From positions 1 through 64,000 of the forward strand of contig NZ_MVHG01000022.1 of the NCBI RefSeq assembly GCF_002086125.1: a stretch of 64,000 nt of DNA. The letters run 5' to 3'. The notes under the pieces were generated by a model. It was not told the origin of the DNA. It did not search any database and worked only from the letters and a program-made list of their open reading frames with translations. The position numbers and the translations under genes were made by a program. The stretch is from Mycobacterium arosiense ATCC BAA-1401 = DSM 45069 (lineage in GTDB: Bacteria; Actinomycetota; Actinomycetes; Mycobacteriales; Mycobacteriaceae). This document shows, one piece after another, positions 39,076-48,133 of this stretch. Position 1 is the stretch's first letter. Every line of letters starts with the position of its first letter.

Positions 39076-40148
39076 GCCAGCTGGAAGGCACTGATCGGCG
39101 CTTCGTCAGGGTAAGCCGAAGGTCCGCCGATGTCGTAAGCGGAGTTGAGCGCGTTGATGAACGCGGGATCGTGCAAAGGCTCAGCGGGTATATCGAGTTT
39201 GATCCCCTTGGCCTTGACATCGTCGACCATGATGTCGATCGCCTTCTCGATCGTCAGATCGTCGGAGCCGTCCATGTTCTTCTTCAGCTCGTCGAAGTCG
39301 GAGAACACCTCGGCCGACCAGTGCACCAGGAATCGGAGCTCGTCGGTGTGGTGGCGGGCGATCACGTCGTCACCGCTTTTGAGCAGCCAGTGGTCGCGAT
39401 CCGTAGGGTCGCCGGCGAACACGGTGTCGAAAGTCAAACCTGCCGGAATCTGCTGCGCCAGTGGGCCGTTGGCTTCGCCGCGGTGCACCATCATCTCGTT
39501 CTGCACCACGACGCCGCGGTTGTAAATCGGCGGCAGGACTCGCTTAGGCGCTTTGAGGGGCCCGTCTGGCCAGTAGGTGAATCCGCTACCGGTGTCGAGG
39601 GAGAACCAGGTGATTACCTGCGCCATCTTGATCAGGTAGTCGCAGAATAGGCCGGACTTGCCCATCACACTGGTAAGCCAGGTTGGCGCGTTCTCATGCC
39701 GCACCCCGCGGAAGCTCGGCGAATCCAGGTGTCCCGGATCGCGGTTCGCACACGGCCCGTTGATGTTGAAAAGCATCAGCTGCGGCTTGGCATATTCAGC
39801 GTTCCAGTAGCTCTTGGCCATCGCGATGAATTGCGCGTTGTAGAAGCAGTCGTGCAATTGCGGGTAGAGCGTTGCGCCGTAATTGGCCAGGTAGCCGCGG
39901 AAGGTCGGCGTGAGGAACAGGTCGAGCGATGGGGTGAATCCGTCAGGGAACAGGCCACTCATCGTCGCTATCAGTTCCTCGGCGGAGGCGAAGTGCTGTG
40001 CGATGATCAGGCGCCACGGGCCGTAGGTGCGCACTACGTCGAGGAGACGCTCCCGCTGGTCGTCGGTGTAGACGTTGTCGATTTCGAGGGGTGGGGCGGC
40101 CGGGCGCAACACATCCGAAAGCTCCATCCGGCGCTCGTCGGTGAGCAT
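39072..40148 (-). CDS. Unknown protein, possible Fe(II)/2-oxoglutarate-type oxygenase
   Basis: I do not recognise this 358-residue protein with confidence. It contains RDPGHLDSPSFRG, in which His140-Leu-Asp142 would make an HxD pair, and MMVHRGEANGP with His222 eighty residues later. Together these could be the facial triad of a non-haem iron, 2-oxoglutarate-dependent oxygenase, and Arg272 in DELRFLVHW could contact 2-oxoglutarate. This is inference from spacing. The protein is soluble, with no signal peptide. The ATG at 40148 is strongly supported by AAAGGAG (40156-40162) seven bases upstream. It overlaps the thioesterase gene by four bases and lies 45 bases after the alpha/beta hydrolase gene, so it belongs to the catabolic operon. 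Confidence 0.75.
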   Translation of the reverse strand: MLTDERRMELSDVLRPAAPPLEIDNVYTDDQRERLLDVVRTYGPWRLIIAQHFASAEELIATMSGLFPDGFTPSLDLFLTPTFRGYLANYGATLYPQLHDCFYNAQFIAMAKSYWNAEYAKPQLMLFNINGPCANRDPGHLDSPSFRGVRHENAPTWLTSVMGKSGLFCDYLIKMAQVITWFSLDTGSGFTYWPDGPLKAPKRVLPPIYNRGVVVQNEMMVHRGEANGPLAQQIPAGLTFDTVFAGDPTDRDHWLLKSGDDVIARHHTDELRFLVHWSAEVFSDFDELKKNMDGSDDLTIEKAIDIMVDDVKAKGIKLDIPAEPLHDPAFINALNSAYDIGGPSAYPDEAPISAFQLA

Positions 40149-40193
40149 CAGCTGTCTCCTTTGCAGTTCAAGATTGGTTGATTGTGCGCAACG

Positions 40194-41177
40194 TCACCGC
40201 GACGCGGGAGATGGCTGTCCGGTCATCGGGACGTCAAACCGAAGCGGATGGGCAAACTTGGCTCGCAGCAACGCCCCGACCTCCGCGATGGCCAGCCTGC
40301 CCCGTGCGGTGGCATCGGTACGCATCAGAAAGCCGTGGTACATACCCGGATAACGCGTGAGGGTGGTCTGCACGCCGGCGTCGCGCAGCCGCTCCGCGTA
40401 GCGCTCACCCCAGTCCCGGATTGGGTCACAGCCGGCGGTGACCACGATCGCCGGCGGCAGGCCGGACAAGTCGGTGGCGTACGCCGGAACCAGGTAGGGG
40501 TCACTGGGCGGTCCCGCGTCTCCGTCCACCAGCACGTGCATGTAGTCGATGTCATCGCGAGCGAGCATCGGCGCGTCGGCCAGCAAGGCGATTGACGGCA
40601 CGGACATGTCGCGGTCCAAGCCGGGATACAGCAGCACCTGAGCGCAGATCGGCGGGCCGCCGCGGTCGCGAGCGGCCAAAGCGACCGCCGCCGCCAGCGA
40701 GCCGCCGGCGCTGTCGCCGACGACCGCGAGCCGGTCGACGTCGACGCCCAATTCACCGGCGTTTCGCGCCACCCATTCGGTGGCGGTGTAGGCATCGTCG
40801 AACTGCGCGGGCGGCGGTGACTCCGGGGCCAGCCGGTAGTCCACGGCCACGACGGCCGCCGACGAGGCCGAGGCCAGCTCACGCGCCAGCGGCTCGAAGG
40901 AGTGGTTGGAGCCCATCACCAGTCCGCCGCCGTGCAGATAGACGAGCATGGGACCGCCGGTGTCGACGGTGGGGCGATACATCCGGACTGCAATCATTCC
41001 ACCGGGACCGGGAATGGTGGTCTCGGTGACGGCGGCCATTTCGGGCATCGCCTCGGGCAGGGGAGCGGATTCCAGGCCGGCGCGGACCACGGCCAGCCCG
41101 CGTTGCCGCATCGCCGCCAGCGGGGCGAATGAGGCGACACGCGCCGCCGCGTCGGGATCCAATGCGGGCGTCACCAT
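40194..41177 (-). CDS. Alpha/beta hydrolase, HSL/LipN-like carboxylesterase
   Basis: This 327-residue esterase belongs to the hormone-sensitive lipase family. The oxyanion-hole motif LVYLHGGGLVMG and the nucleophile elbow VGDSAGGSLAAA are both canonical. The acid is in TAGCDPIRD and the histidine in GMYHGF near the C-terminus. The ATG at 41177 is chosen because it begins one base after the stop codon of the upstream dehydrogenase gene; the longer in-frame start at 41240 lies inside that gene. In this operon a natural job would be to hydrolyse an ester made by a Baeyer-Villiger monooxygenase. It is cytoplasmic, with no signal peptide. Confidence 0.87.
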   Translation of the reverse strand: MVTPALDPDAAARVASFAPLAAMRQRGLAVVRAGLESAPLPEAMPEMAAVTETTIPGPGGMIAVRMYRPTVDTGGPMLVYLHGGGLVMGSNHSFEPLARELASASSAAVVAVDYRLAPESPPPAQFDDAYTATEWVARNAGELGVDVDRLAVVGDSAGGSLAAAVALAARDRGGPPICAQVLLYPGLDRDMSVPSIALLADAPMLARDDIDYMHVLVDGDAGPPSDPYLVPAYATDLSGLPPAIVVTAGCDPIRDWGERYAERLRDAGVQTTLTRYPGMYHGFLMRTDATARGRLAIAEVGALLRAKFAHPLRFDVPMTGQPSPASR

Positions 41178-41178
41178 G

Positions 41179-42048
41179 TCATGGCTTTGCCGCGTCGAAT
41201 CGACTTCCGTTGCGCAGCGTCGGGTTATGTTGTGCCGCAAGCGCGTCAGCGCGCTCGACCATCGCAGTGGCCACCGACTCGGGGTGGGTGTGCAGGTAGA
41301 AGCGTCCCTCGGTAGCCCGCTCGAACAACAGCCCGGCGGCGTCCAGCGGATCCATGGCGGCGGCCTTGAGGTCCAGCATGGTCGAGCGCTGCGCCTCGGC
41401 GGCCACTTGGCCGGACCCGCCGGCTTCGACTCCGCCGGCTGACTCGAAGATGTTGGACGATACCGGTCCGGGAAGCACGGCCTGCACGTGAATGTGATGA
41501 CCGTGCCCGGTCGATTCGACCTCCAGGTATAAACATTCGGTCAATGCCAGCACCGCATGCTTGCTGACGATGTAGGGAGCTTGCAACGGAATTGCCACCA
41601 CAGCCCCGACCGACGCGATGTTCCAGACCCACGCCTGCTCGTCGGTGGCCATCATCTTGGGCAGGAAAGCGCGCACACCGTAAAAGACGCCGCTGACGTT
41701 GATGTCGATGATGCGCTGCCAGTTGGCCACCGGTGTGTCCCATAGGTAGCCGAACTGTTCGATGCCGGCGTTGTTGATCAGCAGGCGTACCGGGCCGATG
41801 TCCCGGTACACCCGCTCGGCAAGGTCCTGCACAGCGTCGGGATCGCGCACGTCGCAGCAGACATCGACTATTGATCCGCCCGCCGCCCGCAGTTCGTCGG
41901 CGACCGACGCCGCCGCCGCTCGATCGATGTCGGCCAGCACCACGGTCATGCCCAGCCCGCTGGCGTGGCGCGCCAGGCCGGCGCCGAGGCCGGAGCCGGC
42001 TCCGGTGATGATGGCGACCCCGCCGGTGAATGGATCGGGGGCGTTCAC
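41179..42048 (-). CDS. Short-chain dehydrogenase/reductase
   Basis: This 289-residue NAD(P)-dependent alcohol/ketone oxidoreductase shows the cofactor motif TGAGSGLG at residues 15-22, an Asp at the end of strand 2 (LADIDRA) that favours NAD(H), the NNAG motif, and the catalytic Ser in NIASVGAV with YIVSK. The C-terminal extension (FERATEGRFYLHTHPE) is typical of SDRs annotated in mycobacterial lipid and steroid clusters. The start is a GTG at 42048, which overlaps the stop of the upstream NTF2-like gene (GTGA). It probably oxidises a hydroxyl group made or exposed by other enzymes of the operon. Confidence 0.86.
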   Translation of the reverse strand: MNAPDPFTGGVAIITGAGSGLGAGLARHASGLGMTVVLADIDRAAAASVADELRAAGGSIVDVCCDVRDPDAVQDLAERVYRDIGPVRLLINNAGIEQFGYLWDTPVANWQRIIDINVSGVFYGVRAFLPKMMATDEQAWVWNIASVGAVVAIPLQAPYIVSKHAVLALTECLYLEVESTGHGHHIHVQAVLPGPVSSNIFESAGGVEAGGSGQVAAEAQRSTMLDLKAAAMDPLDAAGLLFERATEGRFYLHTHPESVATAMVERADALAAQHNPTLRNGSRFDAAKP

Positions 42049-42524
42049 GAACCGGTACTGCTGCCGGCGGTCAGATCTGTCAGCAGCACCGAGTTGGTGG
42101 CGTCGAGGATCACCTCCATGTCGGTGAACTGCAACCCATTGGCGCCCCGTCTGACGCCGACGTTGACGACACCGCTGGACACCGCGAACGGTACGAAGTT
42201 GGCGATCTGGTTGACGAAAATATAGAACCGCGCGTGGGTGATGTCACCGTCGATGCCGGTGCGGTGCACGTTGGTGGCGTGGTGCCGCAACGGATATGGG
42301 CTCTGCTCGCGGTGCTCGGACAGCCATTCGATCACCGCGTCACGACCGTTGAGCTTCGGCGACATCAATTCCTCGAAAGGGCTTGCACCGGAATCGCTTC
42401 GGGTCAGGTCGTGCACATCCTCGGCATAACTGGCCGCCAGCTCGTCGTAGCGGGCCTCGTCGTAGTGGTACCAGAAGGACGCGATGAACTCCTGCAATTC
42501 CGGCAGCGTGACGTCGTTGCTCAT
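42045..42524 (-). CDS. SnoaL/NTF2-like domain protein
   Basis: This 159-residue protein has a cone-shaped NTF2-like fold. Its helix-rich start (LQEFIASFWYHYDEARYDEL) is followed by a curved sheet (HATNVHRTGIDGDITHARFY). This fold includes ketosteroid isomerases, hydroxylating-dioxygenase small subunits and polyketide cyclases. I cannot show the catalytic Tyr/Asp set of a ketosteroid isomerase, so an isomerase role is only a possibility suggested by the kstD/kshA context. I choose the ATG at 42524, with GGAG twelve bases upstream; an in-frame TTG at 42536 directly abuts that site and is unlikely. The 3' end overlaps the next gene by four bases. Confidence 0.78.
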   Translation of the reverse strand: MSNDVTLPELQEFIASFWYHYDEARYDELAASYAEDVHDLTRSDSGASPFEELMSPKLNGRDAVIEWLSEHREQSPYPLRHHATNVHRTGIDGDITHARFYIFVNQIANFVPFAVSSGVVNVGVRRGANGLQFTDMEVILDATNSVLLTDLTAGSSTGS

Positions 42525-42684
42525 GGCGTCAGTCAACTCCGGTATGGCCTTGCCAACACCGCCGATGCCCGGTCAGTGGAACACTCGTTGCTCGCTCCGG
42601 CGGTGTCACCCGGTGATCGGCCATGCGCTGGTTTGGGCAGGGGTTGATTCGGGTTCAACCGAACGTGTGCTGTTCGACACTGAA

Positions 42685-44244
42685 TCACTCCCGCAGCAGA
42701 CGTTTGAGCAGTTTTCCGCTGGGGTTCTTCGGGAGCGCATCCACGAAGAAGACGCGTTTGGGTGTCTTGAAGCCGGCCAGGTGCGCCCGGCAGTGGGAGA
42801 ACAGTTCCTGCTCGGTGAGGGTGACGCCGTCGCGGGGGACCACGGCGGCCACGGCCGCCTCCACCCACACCGGGTGTGGCAGGCCGAACACCGCAACTTC
42901 CTGAACACCGTTGTGCCGGTAGATGATTTCTTCGACCTCCCTGCTGGCCACGTTTTCGCCACCGGTCTTGATCATGTCCTTCTTGCGGTCCACCACGTGC
43001 AGCAGTCCGTGGTCGTCGTGGTAGCCCAGGTCGCCGGAGTGGAACCAGCCGCCTCGGAAGGCTTCCGCGCTGCGTTGCGGGTCGTTCAGGTAGCCCGGTG
43101 TCAAATGTGGGCTGCGGTGGGCGATCTCGCCGAGCACGCCGGCGGCGACGGGGTTGTTGTCGTCGTCGAGTATGGCCGTTTCGACGTTGATCACCGGTCG
43201 TCCGGCCGAACCGGCGTGCGCGTCCTGCTCGTCGGGCCCCAGCGCGGAGGCCAGTGGCGCCATCTCGGTCTGGCCGTAGAAGTTCCACAGTCGGAGGTTG
43301 GGGAGCCTTTCGCGGATCTCGTGCAGGATTTCCGTGGGCATTGCCGAGGCGCCGTAATAGCCCTTGCGCAGGCTGGACAGGTCGACTTCGTCGAACACCG
43401 GCGAGCGCAGCAGCGAGATCCACACCGTCGGGGGAGCGAAATAGTTGGTGACGCGGCGGCGCTCGATGGTGCGCAGCACCGTTTCCGGGTCGGGCCGCGG
43501 CAGGATGATGCTGGTGGCGCCGAGGTAGATGTCGGTGGCCAGGAAGTTGTCCAGCTGTGCGCAATGATACAGCGGGAGCGAGTGGATCTCGACGTCGTCG
43601 GGTGACATGTCGCCGGCGACGATCGTGCTGACGTACTGCCACATCAGGCTGCGGCTGGTGTGGATGGCGGCCTTGGGACGGGATTCGGTGCCGCTGGTGT
43701 ACATCAGCCGCACGGGCTGGTCGTCGTCGATGTGCGGCCTCGGGACCGGTGTGTCGGTGGTCAGCCACTGGGCGAAGTCCGCCCACCCGGTCACGCCCTG
43801 GTGTCCCGTCGGCACCAGGGCGCCCTTGCTCCTGACCACGCCGCCTCGCCGAATCGCCTCCTCGGCGGTCGGCGTCAGGTCCGCTTCGACGACGATGCCG
43901 CCGACCTGGCTGTGATCGAGGATGTAGGCGATTTCCTCGGCGGTCAGCATGAAGTTGATCGGGACCAACACCACTCCCGCGCGCGCGGTCGCGAACGCCA
44001 GCACGGCGTACTGCCAGCAGTTGCGTGACAAGAGGCCTAAGCGGCTGCCGGGTCCAAAACCGCTGTCGTGCAACGCCGCCGCGGCCCGGTCCACCAGACC
44101 GTCGAATTCGGCAAAGGTCAGCACGACTTCGTCGTCGATGATCGCGATCTTGTGCGGGTGCCGGCGGGCCGATCGCCGGGGAATATCGCCGAGCCCGTGG
44201 CTACGTGCCCGCTCGATCATGGCGTCGAGGTCATCGGACTGCAT
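42685..44244 (-). CDS. Acyl-CoA ligase (AMP-binding, FadD-like)
   Basis: This 519-residue ANL-superfamily enzyme is predicted to activate a carboxylic acid to its CoA thioester through an acyl-adenylate. It has the phosphate loop YTSGTESRPKA, the adenine motif NFYGQTEM, the hinge GWFHSGDLGYHDDHG and VVDRKKDMIKTGGENV, and the catalytic lysine in LPKNPSGKLLKR near the C-terminus. The ATG at 44244 is used; the frame is open for 30 further codons upstream, but that stretch lies in the divergent promoter. It is the first gene of the minus-strand run down to 38464. A 160-base gap separates it from the NTF2-like gene. The substrate may be a steroid side-chain or ring-degradation acid. Confidence 0.88.
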   Translation of the reverse strand: MQSDDLDAMIERARSHGLGDIPRRSARRHPHKIAIIDDEVVLTFAEFDGLVDRAAAALHDSGFGPGSRLGLLSRNCWQYAVLAFATARAGVVLVPINFMLTAEEIAYILDHSQVGGIVVEADLTPTAEEAIRRGGVVRSKGALVPTGHQGVTGWADFAQWLTTDTPVPRPHIDDDQPVRLMYTSGTESRPKAAIHTSRSLMWQYVSTIVAGDMSPDDVEIHSLPLYHCAQLDNFLATDIYLGATSIILPRPDPETVLRTIERRRVTNYFAPPTVWISLLRSPVFDEVDLSSLRKGYYGASAMPTEILHEIRERLPNLRLWNFYGQTEMAPLASALGPDEQDAHAGSAGRPVINVETAILDDDNNPVAAGVLGEIAHRSPHLTPGYLNDPQRSAEAFRGGWFHSGDLGYHDDHGLLHVVDRKKDMIKTGGENVASREVEEIIYRHNGVQEVAVFGLPHPVWVEAAVAAVVPRDGVTLTEQELFSHCRAHLAGFKTPKRVFFVDALPKNPSGKLLKRLLRE

Positions 44245-44345
44245 GCGGTCACGGTAAGCGCCAACGCACATCAGCGCGTCGTTCGCGTCCCGCTGAGTAG
44301 ACAACGCCCTGCCCATGGCCGCAAATCGCCCCAATACTCGTTGGC
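44245..44345. promoter_or_regulatory. Divergent promoter region, acyl-CoA ligase / monooxygenase
   Basis: These 101 bases separate the start codons of the acyl-CoA ligase and the 645-residue monooxygenase, so both promoters must lie here. I see no strong palindrome and no match to the palindrome upstream of the iclR gene. Confidence 0.4.
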
Positions 44346-46283
44346 ATGAGCACTGGCGTCCCCATCACGACTGAAACCGCCGGGTGGGCGGGCGCGGATC
44401 CCGCACACGTCGACGAATTGCGGGACAACCTGCGTCATGCGGACCCCGGGGTGCTGGTCGCCGTCCTGGCGCAATTGACCGGCGATCCGGCCGTGGCTGA
44501 CCGGTTCGCGCCGCGAATCACCTACATGCCGGATCCACCGGAACAGGCCGGCGCCACCGACCCGGCGACGGCCGCGCAGCTCATCGAGGAGATCGTTGCT
44601 GCGCTGCGGGAGCCGCGCCGGGCGGACGCGGTGCCCGCCGACGACCTCGACCTGTTCACTCGTGTCGCTCCCGTTGCGCTCGGGGGAGAGGTCGGTCCCG
44701 AATATCTCCAGTTACTGCTCGAGCAAGGCGGATTCCAGCCTTCGCAACCGGTGCTGCCCCGCGGCGCGAAGCTTCCCACGGACTTTCGGGTTGTCATCAT
44801 CGGCGCGGGCATCGCCGGAATCACCGCCGCGCTCGCGTGTGCGGAGGCCGGCGTCGACTACCAGATCATCGAGCGAAACGACGAGGTCGGCGGAACGTGG
44901 TACACCACCACGTATCCCGGCATCGGGGTGGACACGCCGTCGGCGTACTACTCGCTGTCACGCGAGATCAACGGCGATTGGTCGAGCTACTACCCGCAGG
45001 GTGCGGAGTACCAGGCCTACCTGGTGTCGGTGGCGGACAAGAACAATCTGCGCAGGCGCACGCGGTTCAGCACCGAGGTACAGGCGTTGTGGTGGGAGGA
45101 GCAGCGCCGGCAGTGGCAGATTCACTCGGTCGCCCCGGACGGAACGCGCGACGTCAGTTACGCGAATGTGGTGATTCCGGCCGCCGGATATCTCAACCGG
45201 CCGCGTTGGCCGGATCTTCCTGGCCGAGAAACGTTCTCGGGCATTTCGATCCATTCCGCGCGGTGGGATCGGAATTTGGACCTCACGGGCAAGAGGGTCG
45301 CGATCATCGGAGCCGGCTGCACCGCGGTCCAGATCGTCGACGCGTGCGTGGACCAGGTCGCGCACTTGACCGTGTTCCAACGCCAGCCGCACTGGGTCGC
45401 GCCGCGACGGCGGGCGTCCGACGACGTTCCCGCCTACCGGCGGTGGTTGGGCGTCCGGCTGCCGTACTACGCCAATTGGGTTCGGCTCAAGTCTTATTGG
45501 GGGACGTCGGACAACAACTACCCGGTGATCCTGCATGACCAGGATTGGGCGGCCGAGCATCTGTCGATTTCGCCCGCCAACGACGTGCTGCTGCAGATGT
45601 GCCTCGATTACATCGATCGCGTGTTCGGCCGGGGCAGCGAGCTCGCGCGCAAGGTCACGCCCGACTTCGCTCCCTATGGCAAGCGGATCATCCGCGATCC
45701 CGGCGGCTACTACGCGGCGCTGGCCCGCGAGCATGTGGACGTCGAGGCCAGTGAGCCGGCCCTGGTCAACGAGGCCGGAATCGTGACGCAGGACGGCAGG
45801 CAGATCGACCTCGACGTCATCGTCTACGCGACCGGCTATTACCTGGATTTCCTTTCCACCGTGGATATTCGGGGCCGTGACGGCAAGAAATTGGCCGAGG
45901 AATGGGGCGAGGCCCCCCGGGCCTACCGTGGCGGGATGGTCCCGGGATTCCCGAACCTGTTCATTTCTTCGGCCCCCAATTACAGCCCGGGTCACGGCGC
46001 GGGGCACAACTTCGGTGTGGAAGTGATGGTGCACTACGTGATGGAATGCCTGCAGTTGATGGCGCTGCGCAAGGCCGCCACCCTGGAGGTGACGCAGCGA
46101 GCCTATGCGGACTATGTCGACCGCATCGATGCCGCCATGGAAGGCACCGTATGGCGTCACACGCCATCGGCGCACACCTACTATCGCTCGGGCGGCCGGA
46201 TCGTGATCTCGTTTCCATACCGGCTGGTTGACTTTTGGCGCGACCATCGCGCCCCGGTCGAAGGGGATCTCGAGCTTCGATGA
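44346..46283 (+). CDS. Baeyer-Villiger monooxygenase, 4-hydroxyacetophenone monooxygenase-like
   Basis: This 645-residue flavin monooxygenase is predicted to convert a ketone to an ester or lactone with NADPH and oxygen. The first Rossmann motif is VIIGAGIAGITAAL near residue 150. The Baeyer-Villiger fingerprint FSGISIHSARW is at about residues 297-307, and the second Rossmann motif is VAIIGAGCTAVQI. The extra N-terminal ~145 residues and overall length match the 4-hydroxyacetophenone monooxygenase group rather than cyclohexanone monooxygenases. The stop overlaps the ATG of the next gene (ATGA), so the pair with the dehydrogenase is coupled. An alcohol-to-ketone-to-ester sequence is a natural reading of that pair. 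Confidence 0.9.
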   Translation: MSTGVPITTETAGWAGADPAHVDELRDNLRHADPGVLVAVLAQLTGDPAVADRFAPRITYMPDPPEQAGATDPATAAQLIEEIVAALREPRRADAVPADDLDLFTRVAPVALGGEVGPEYLQLLLEQGGFQPSQPVLPRGAKLPTDFRVVIIGAGIAGITAALACAEAGVDYQIIERNDEVGGTWYTTTYPGIGVDTPSAYYSLSREINGDWSSYYPQGAEYQAYLVSVADKNNLRRRTRFSTEVQALWWEEQRRQWQIHSVAPDGTRDVSYANVVIPAAGYLNRPRWPDLPGRETFSGISIHSARWDRNLDLTGKRVAIIGAGCTAVQIVDACVDQVAHLTVFQRQPHWVAPRRRASDDVPAYRRWLGVRLPYYANWVRLKSYWGTSDNNYPVILHDQDWAAEHLSISPANDVLLQMCLDYIDRVFGRGSELARKVTPDFAPYGKRIIRDPGGYYAALAREHVDVEASEPALVNEAGIVTQDGRQIDLDVIVYATGYYLDFLSTVDIRGRDGKKLAEEWGEAPRAYRGGMVPGFPNLFISSAPNYSPGHGAGHNFGVEVMVHYVMECLQLMALRKAATLEVTQRAYADYVDRIDAAMEGTVWRHTPSAHTYYRSGGRIVISFPYRLVDFWRDHRAPVEGDLELR

Positions 46284-47170
46284 GGGACGGGTTACTCTGC
46301 GGCAAAACGGCTTTGGTTACCGGTAGCAGCCGCGGTATCGGCCGTGCCATTGCGCAGCGACTCGCGGCCGAAGGCGCCACGGTGGCGGTCACCGCACGCT
46401 CGCAAGCACTTTCGTTGTCGATGCGGGCCGGAACGACCACGGCCCTGCCCGGCACCATCGGCGAAACGGTGGGGCTGATCGAGGCCGCCGGGGGCTCGGC
46501 GTTCGGTATTGCCAGCGACCTGGAGGATGCACAGCAACGCGACGGCTTGGTCGATGCGGTGCTGGACCGCACGGGACGCATCGACATCCTGATCAACAAT
46601 GCCGGTTTCGCCGACTACTCGTTGGTCGAGGACATGAGTCTGGAAACGTTCGACCGCACCGTGGAGCACTACCTGCGGGTTCCGTTTGTGCTGACGAAAT
46701 CTGCTGTGCCGTATATGCGTAACCACGGAGCGGGCTGGATCGTCAACATCGGTTCCGTCACGGGCGTGGCTCCGGTCCGGCCGTACCGGGAATACAACAA
46801 GACATCCGGCGACGTGATCTACGCGTCCCTGAAAGCCGCCCTGCACCGGTTCACCCAGGGTGTGGCCGCCGAGCTGCTGGACGCGAACATCGCCGTGAAT
46901 TGCGTGGGCCCGTCGACCGCGGTCCGCACACCCGGTGCGGCGCAATTGATCCCGGACTCTTTCCCGACCGAACCCGTGGAGTATCTAGCCGAGACCGTGC
47001 TGGCGATGTGCCATTTGCCCGCCGCGAAGCGCACCGGCCTGGTCGCGTTCAGCCTGCACTATCCGTGGTCGCAGCAACTACCGGTGCATAGTCTGGATGG
47101 CGCAAAAGTATTGCCACCTTTGGCGCCCCCGGCGACCGCCAATCCGAATATCCTGCCCGCAGGCGTCTAG
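46280..47170 (+). CDS. Short-chain dehydrogenase/reductase
   Basis: This 296-residue SDR has TGSSRGIG at the N-terminus, NNAG, the Ser in NIGSVTG and YASLK as the catalytic Tyr/Lys. Arg in VTARSQ after strand 2 suggests NADP(H). It has an inserted segment (around residues 43-62) with Thr/Ala-rich sequence before helix 3 and a long C-terminal tail ending in Pro-rich sequence, both longer than in a minimal SDR. The start at 46280 overlaps the stop of the Baeyer-Villiger monooxygenase gene by four bases. Its 3' end overlaps the convergent gene at 47167 by four bases. Confidence 0.86.
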   Translation: MRDGLLCGKTALVTGSSRGIGRAIAQRLAAEGATVAVTARSQALSLSMRAGTTTALPGTIGETVGLIEAAGGSAFGIASDLEDAQQRDGLVDAVLDRTGRIDILINNAGFADYSLVEDMSLETFDRTVEHYLRVPFVLTKSAVPYMRNHGAGWIVNIGSVTGVAPVRPYREYNKTSGDVIYASLKAALHRFTQGVAAELLDANIAVNCVGPSTAVRTPGAAQLIPDSFPTEPVEYLAETVLAMCHLPAAKRTGLVAFSLHYPWSQQLPVHSLDGAKVLPPLAPPATANPNILPAGV

Positions 47171-47793
47171 ATCAGAGCCGGTTCGGCGATGGGGCAGAAG
47201 CTGTGGCATACCCGGTCACGGACGATCACGTCGGTGGTTTCCGGGTCGAACCAGCGGTCCACCACCGCCCAGTGGACAGGGTGCATCAGGTAGGCCCCCA
47301 TCAGCGCCTCGATGTCGGCGAACTCCTGCTCGAACACGTGTGTCCACGGGGAGCTTCCGGCCGCCGCGGACACCCGGCTCAGCTGCCATGCACGGATCGT
47401 CGGTAGATAGCGCGGCATCGAAGACAGCTCGCGCTCGAACCGGGCGAGGGTGGCATCGGGCGTGTCTGGCTGCACGCGCAGCAACAGCGCCCGGTAGACC
47501 GTGCCGGGCTCCTCGCCGCGGCGGGTGGGTGCGCCCCCGTAGTCGACGCCGTTGACACGACTCACCGCGGGATCAGCCAGCACGGCAGCGAGAACGTCTG
47601 TTGCGCAGCAGCATTGGCCCTCGGTTGCGAACCGCAGATGCACTAGGATGTCACCTCCGTTGCGCGAGCCGGGCAGCGTCGGTTGCACCACCGAGCGCAG
47701 CGGCGTCGTCGCACGGGCAGCGGTGCGTAGCGCCTCGAGAATCCGGTCGCGATTGCCCTCGGCGACGTCGATCAGTCGCGTGAGGTTATACAT
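47167..47793 (-). CDS. Dabb/ferredoxin-like barrel domain protein
   Basis: This 208-residue soluble protein reads like two fused alpha/beta-barrel (dimeric ferredoxin-like) repeats. The N-terminal half begins YNLTRLIDVAEGNRDRILEA, and the C-terminal half has SSPWTHVFEQEFADIEALMG, resembling Dabb/stress-responsive barrels, which cover small-molecule-binding proteins and some cyclases and decarboxylases. I cannot assign a reaction. Its ATG overlaps the stop of the upstream gene by eight bases (ATGTATAA), so the two are co-translated. A CCC cluster (QCCCATD, residues 60-66) is an unusual feature. Confidence 0.68.
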   Translation of the reverse strand: MYNLTRLIDVAEGNRDRILEALRTAARATTPLRSVVQPTLPGSRNGGDILVHLRFATEGQCCCATDVLAAVLADPAVSRVNGVDYGGAPTRRGEEPGTVYRALLLRVQPDTPDATLARFERELSSMPRYLPTIRAWQLSRVSAAAGSSPWTHVFEQEFADIEALMGAYLMHPVHWAVVDRWFDPETTDVIVRDRVCHSFCPIAEPALI

Positions 47794-48133
47794 CGCACAG
47801 CCCGTCGACGTCGTCGGCCCTCGCGGCGAAGGACCGGGACCTCTCGGTGACCAATTCGTCGATCCGTGACCACCATTCGCCCAGCGTCGAATCCGGTCGG
47901 CCTTTCCACGTCATCTCCCACCATGCCCGGGCACTGGGCAGGGTCCAGGTGGCCGTGATGACGTTGGCGTCGTCGTCGAACCAGATTGGCGGGCTCACCA
48001 GGATGTCTCGCAGCGTCATCCCCCGTGCCCGCGCGCCGGGGACGTAGTCGGCGAGGTAGGCGTCGACGAATCGGCGAGCACACCCGGGCCGGGTCACCAC
48101 CCGGTCGATCACGAAGATTTCGCCGTCGGCCAT
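47786..48133 (-). CDS. Small ferredoxin-like barrel protein
   Basis: This 115-residue protein probably has the dimeric alpha/beta-barrel fold of antibiotic-biosynthesis-monooxygenase or NIPSNAP-like proteins. Its strands include EIFVIDRVVTRPG and NVITATWTLPSARAWWEMTW, separated by a helix. It begins at the ATG at 48133, since the frame extended upstream runs through low-complexity repeat sequence. It overlaps the following gene by eight bases. With that neighbour it may form a heteromeric barrel acting on the island's substrate. Function is not established. Confidence 0.65.
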   Translation of the reverse strand: MADGEIFVIDRVVTRPGCARRFVDAYLADYVPGARARGMTLRDILVSPPIWFDDDANVITATWTLPSARAWWEMTWKGRPDSTLGEWWSRIDELVTERSRSFAARADDVDGLCDV

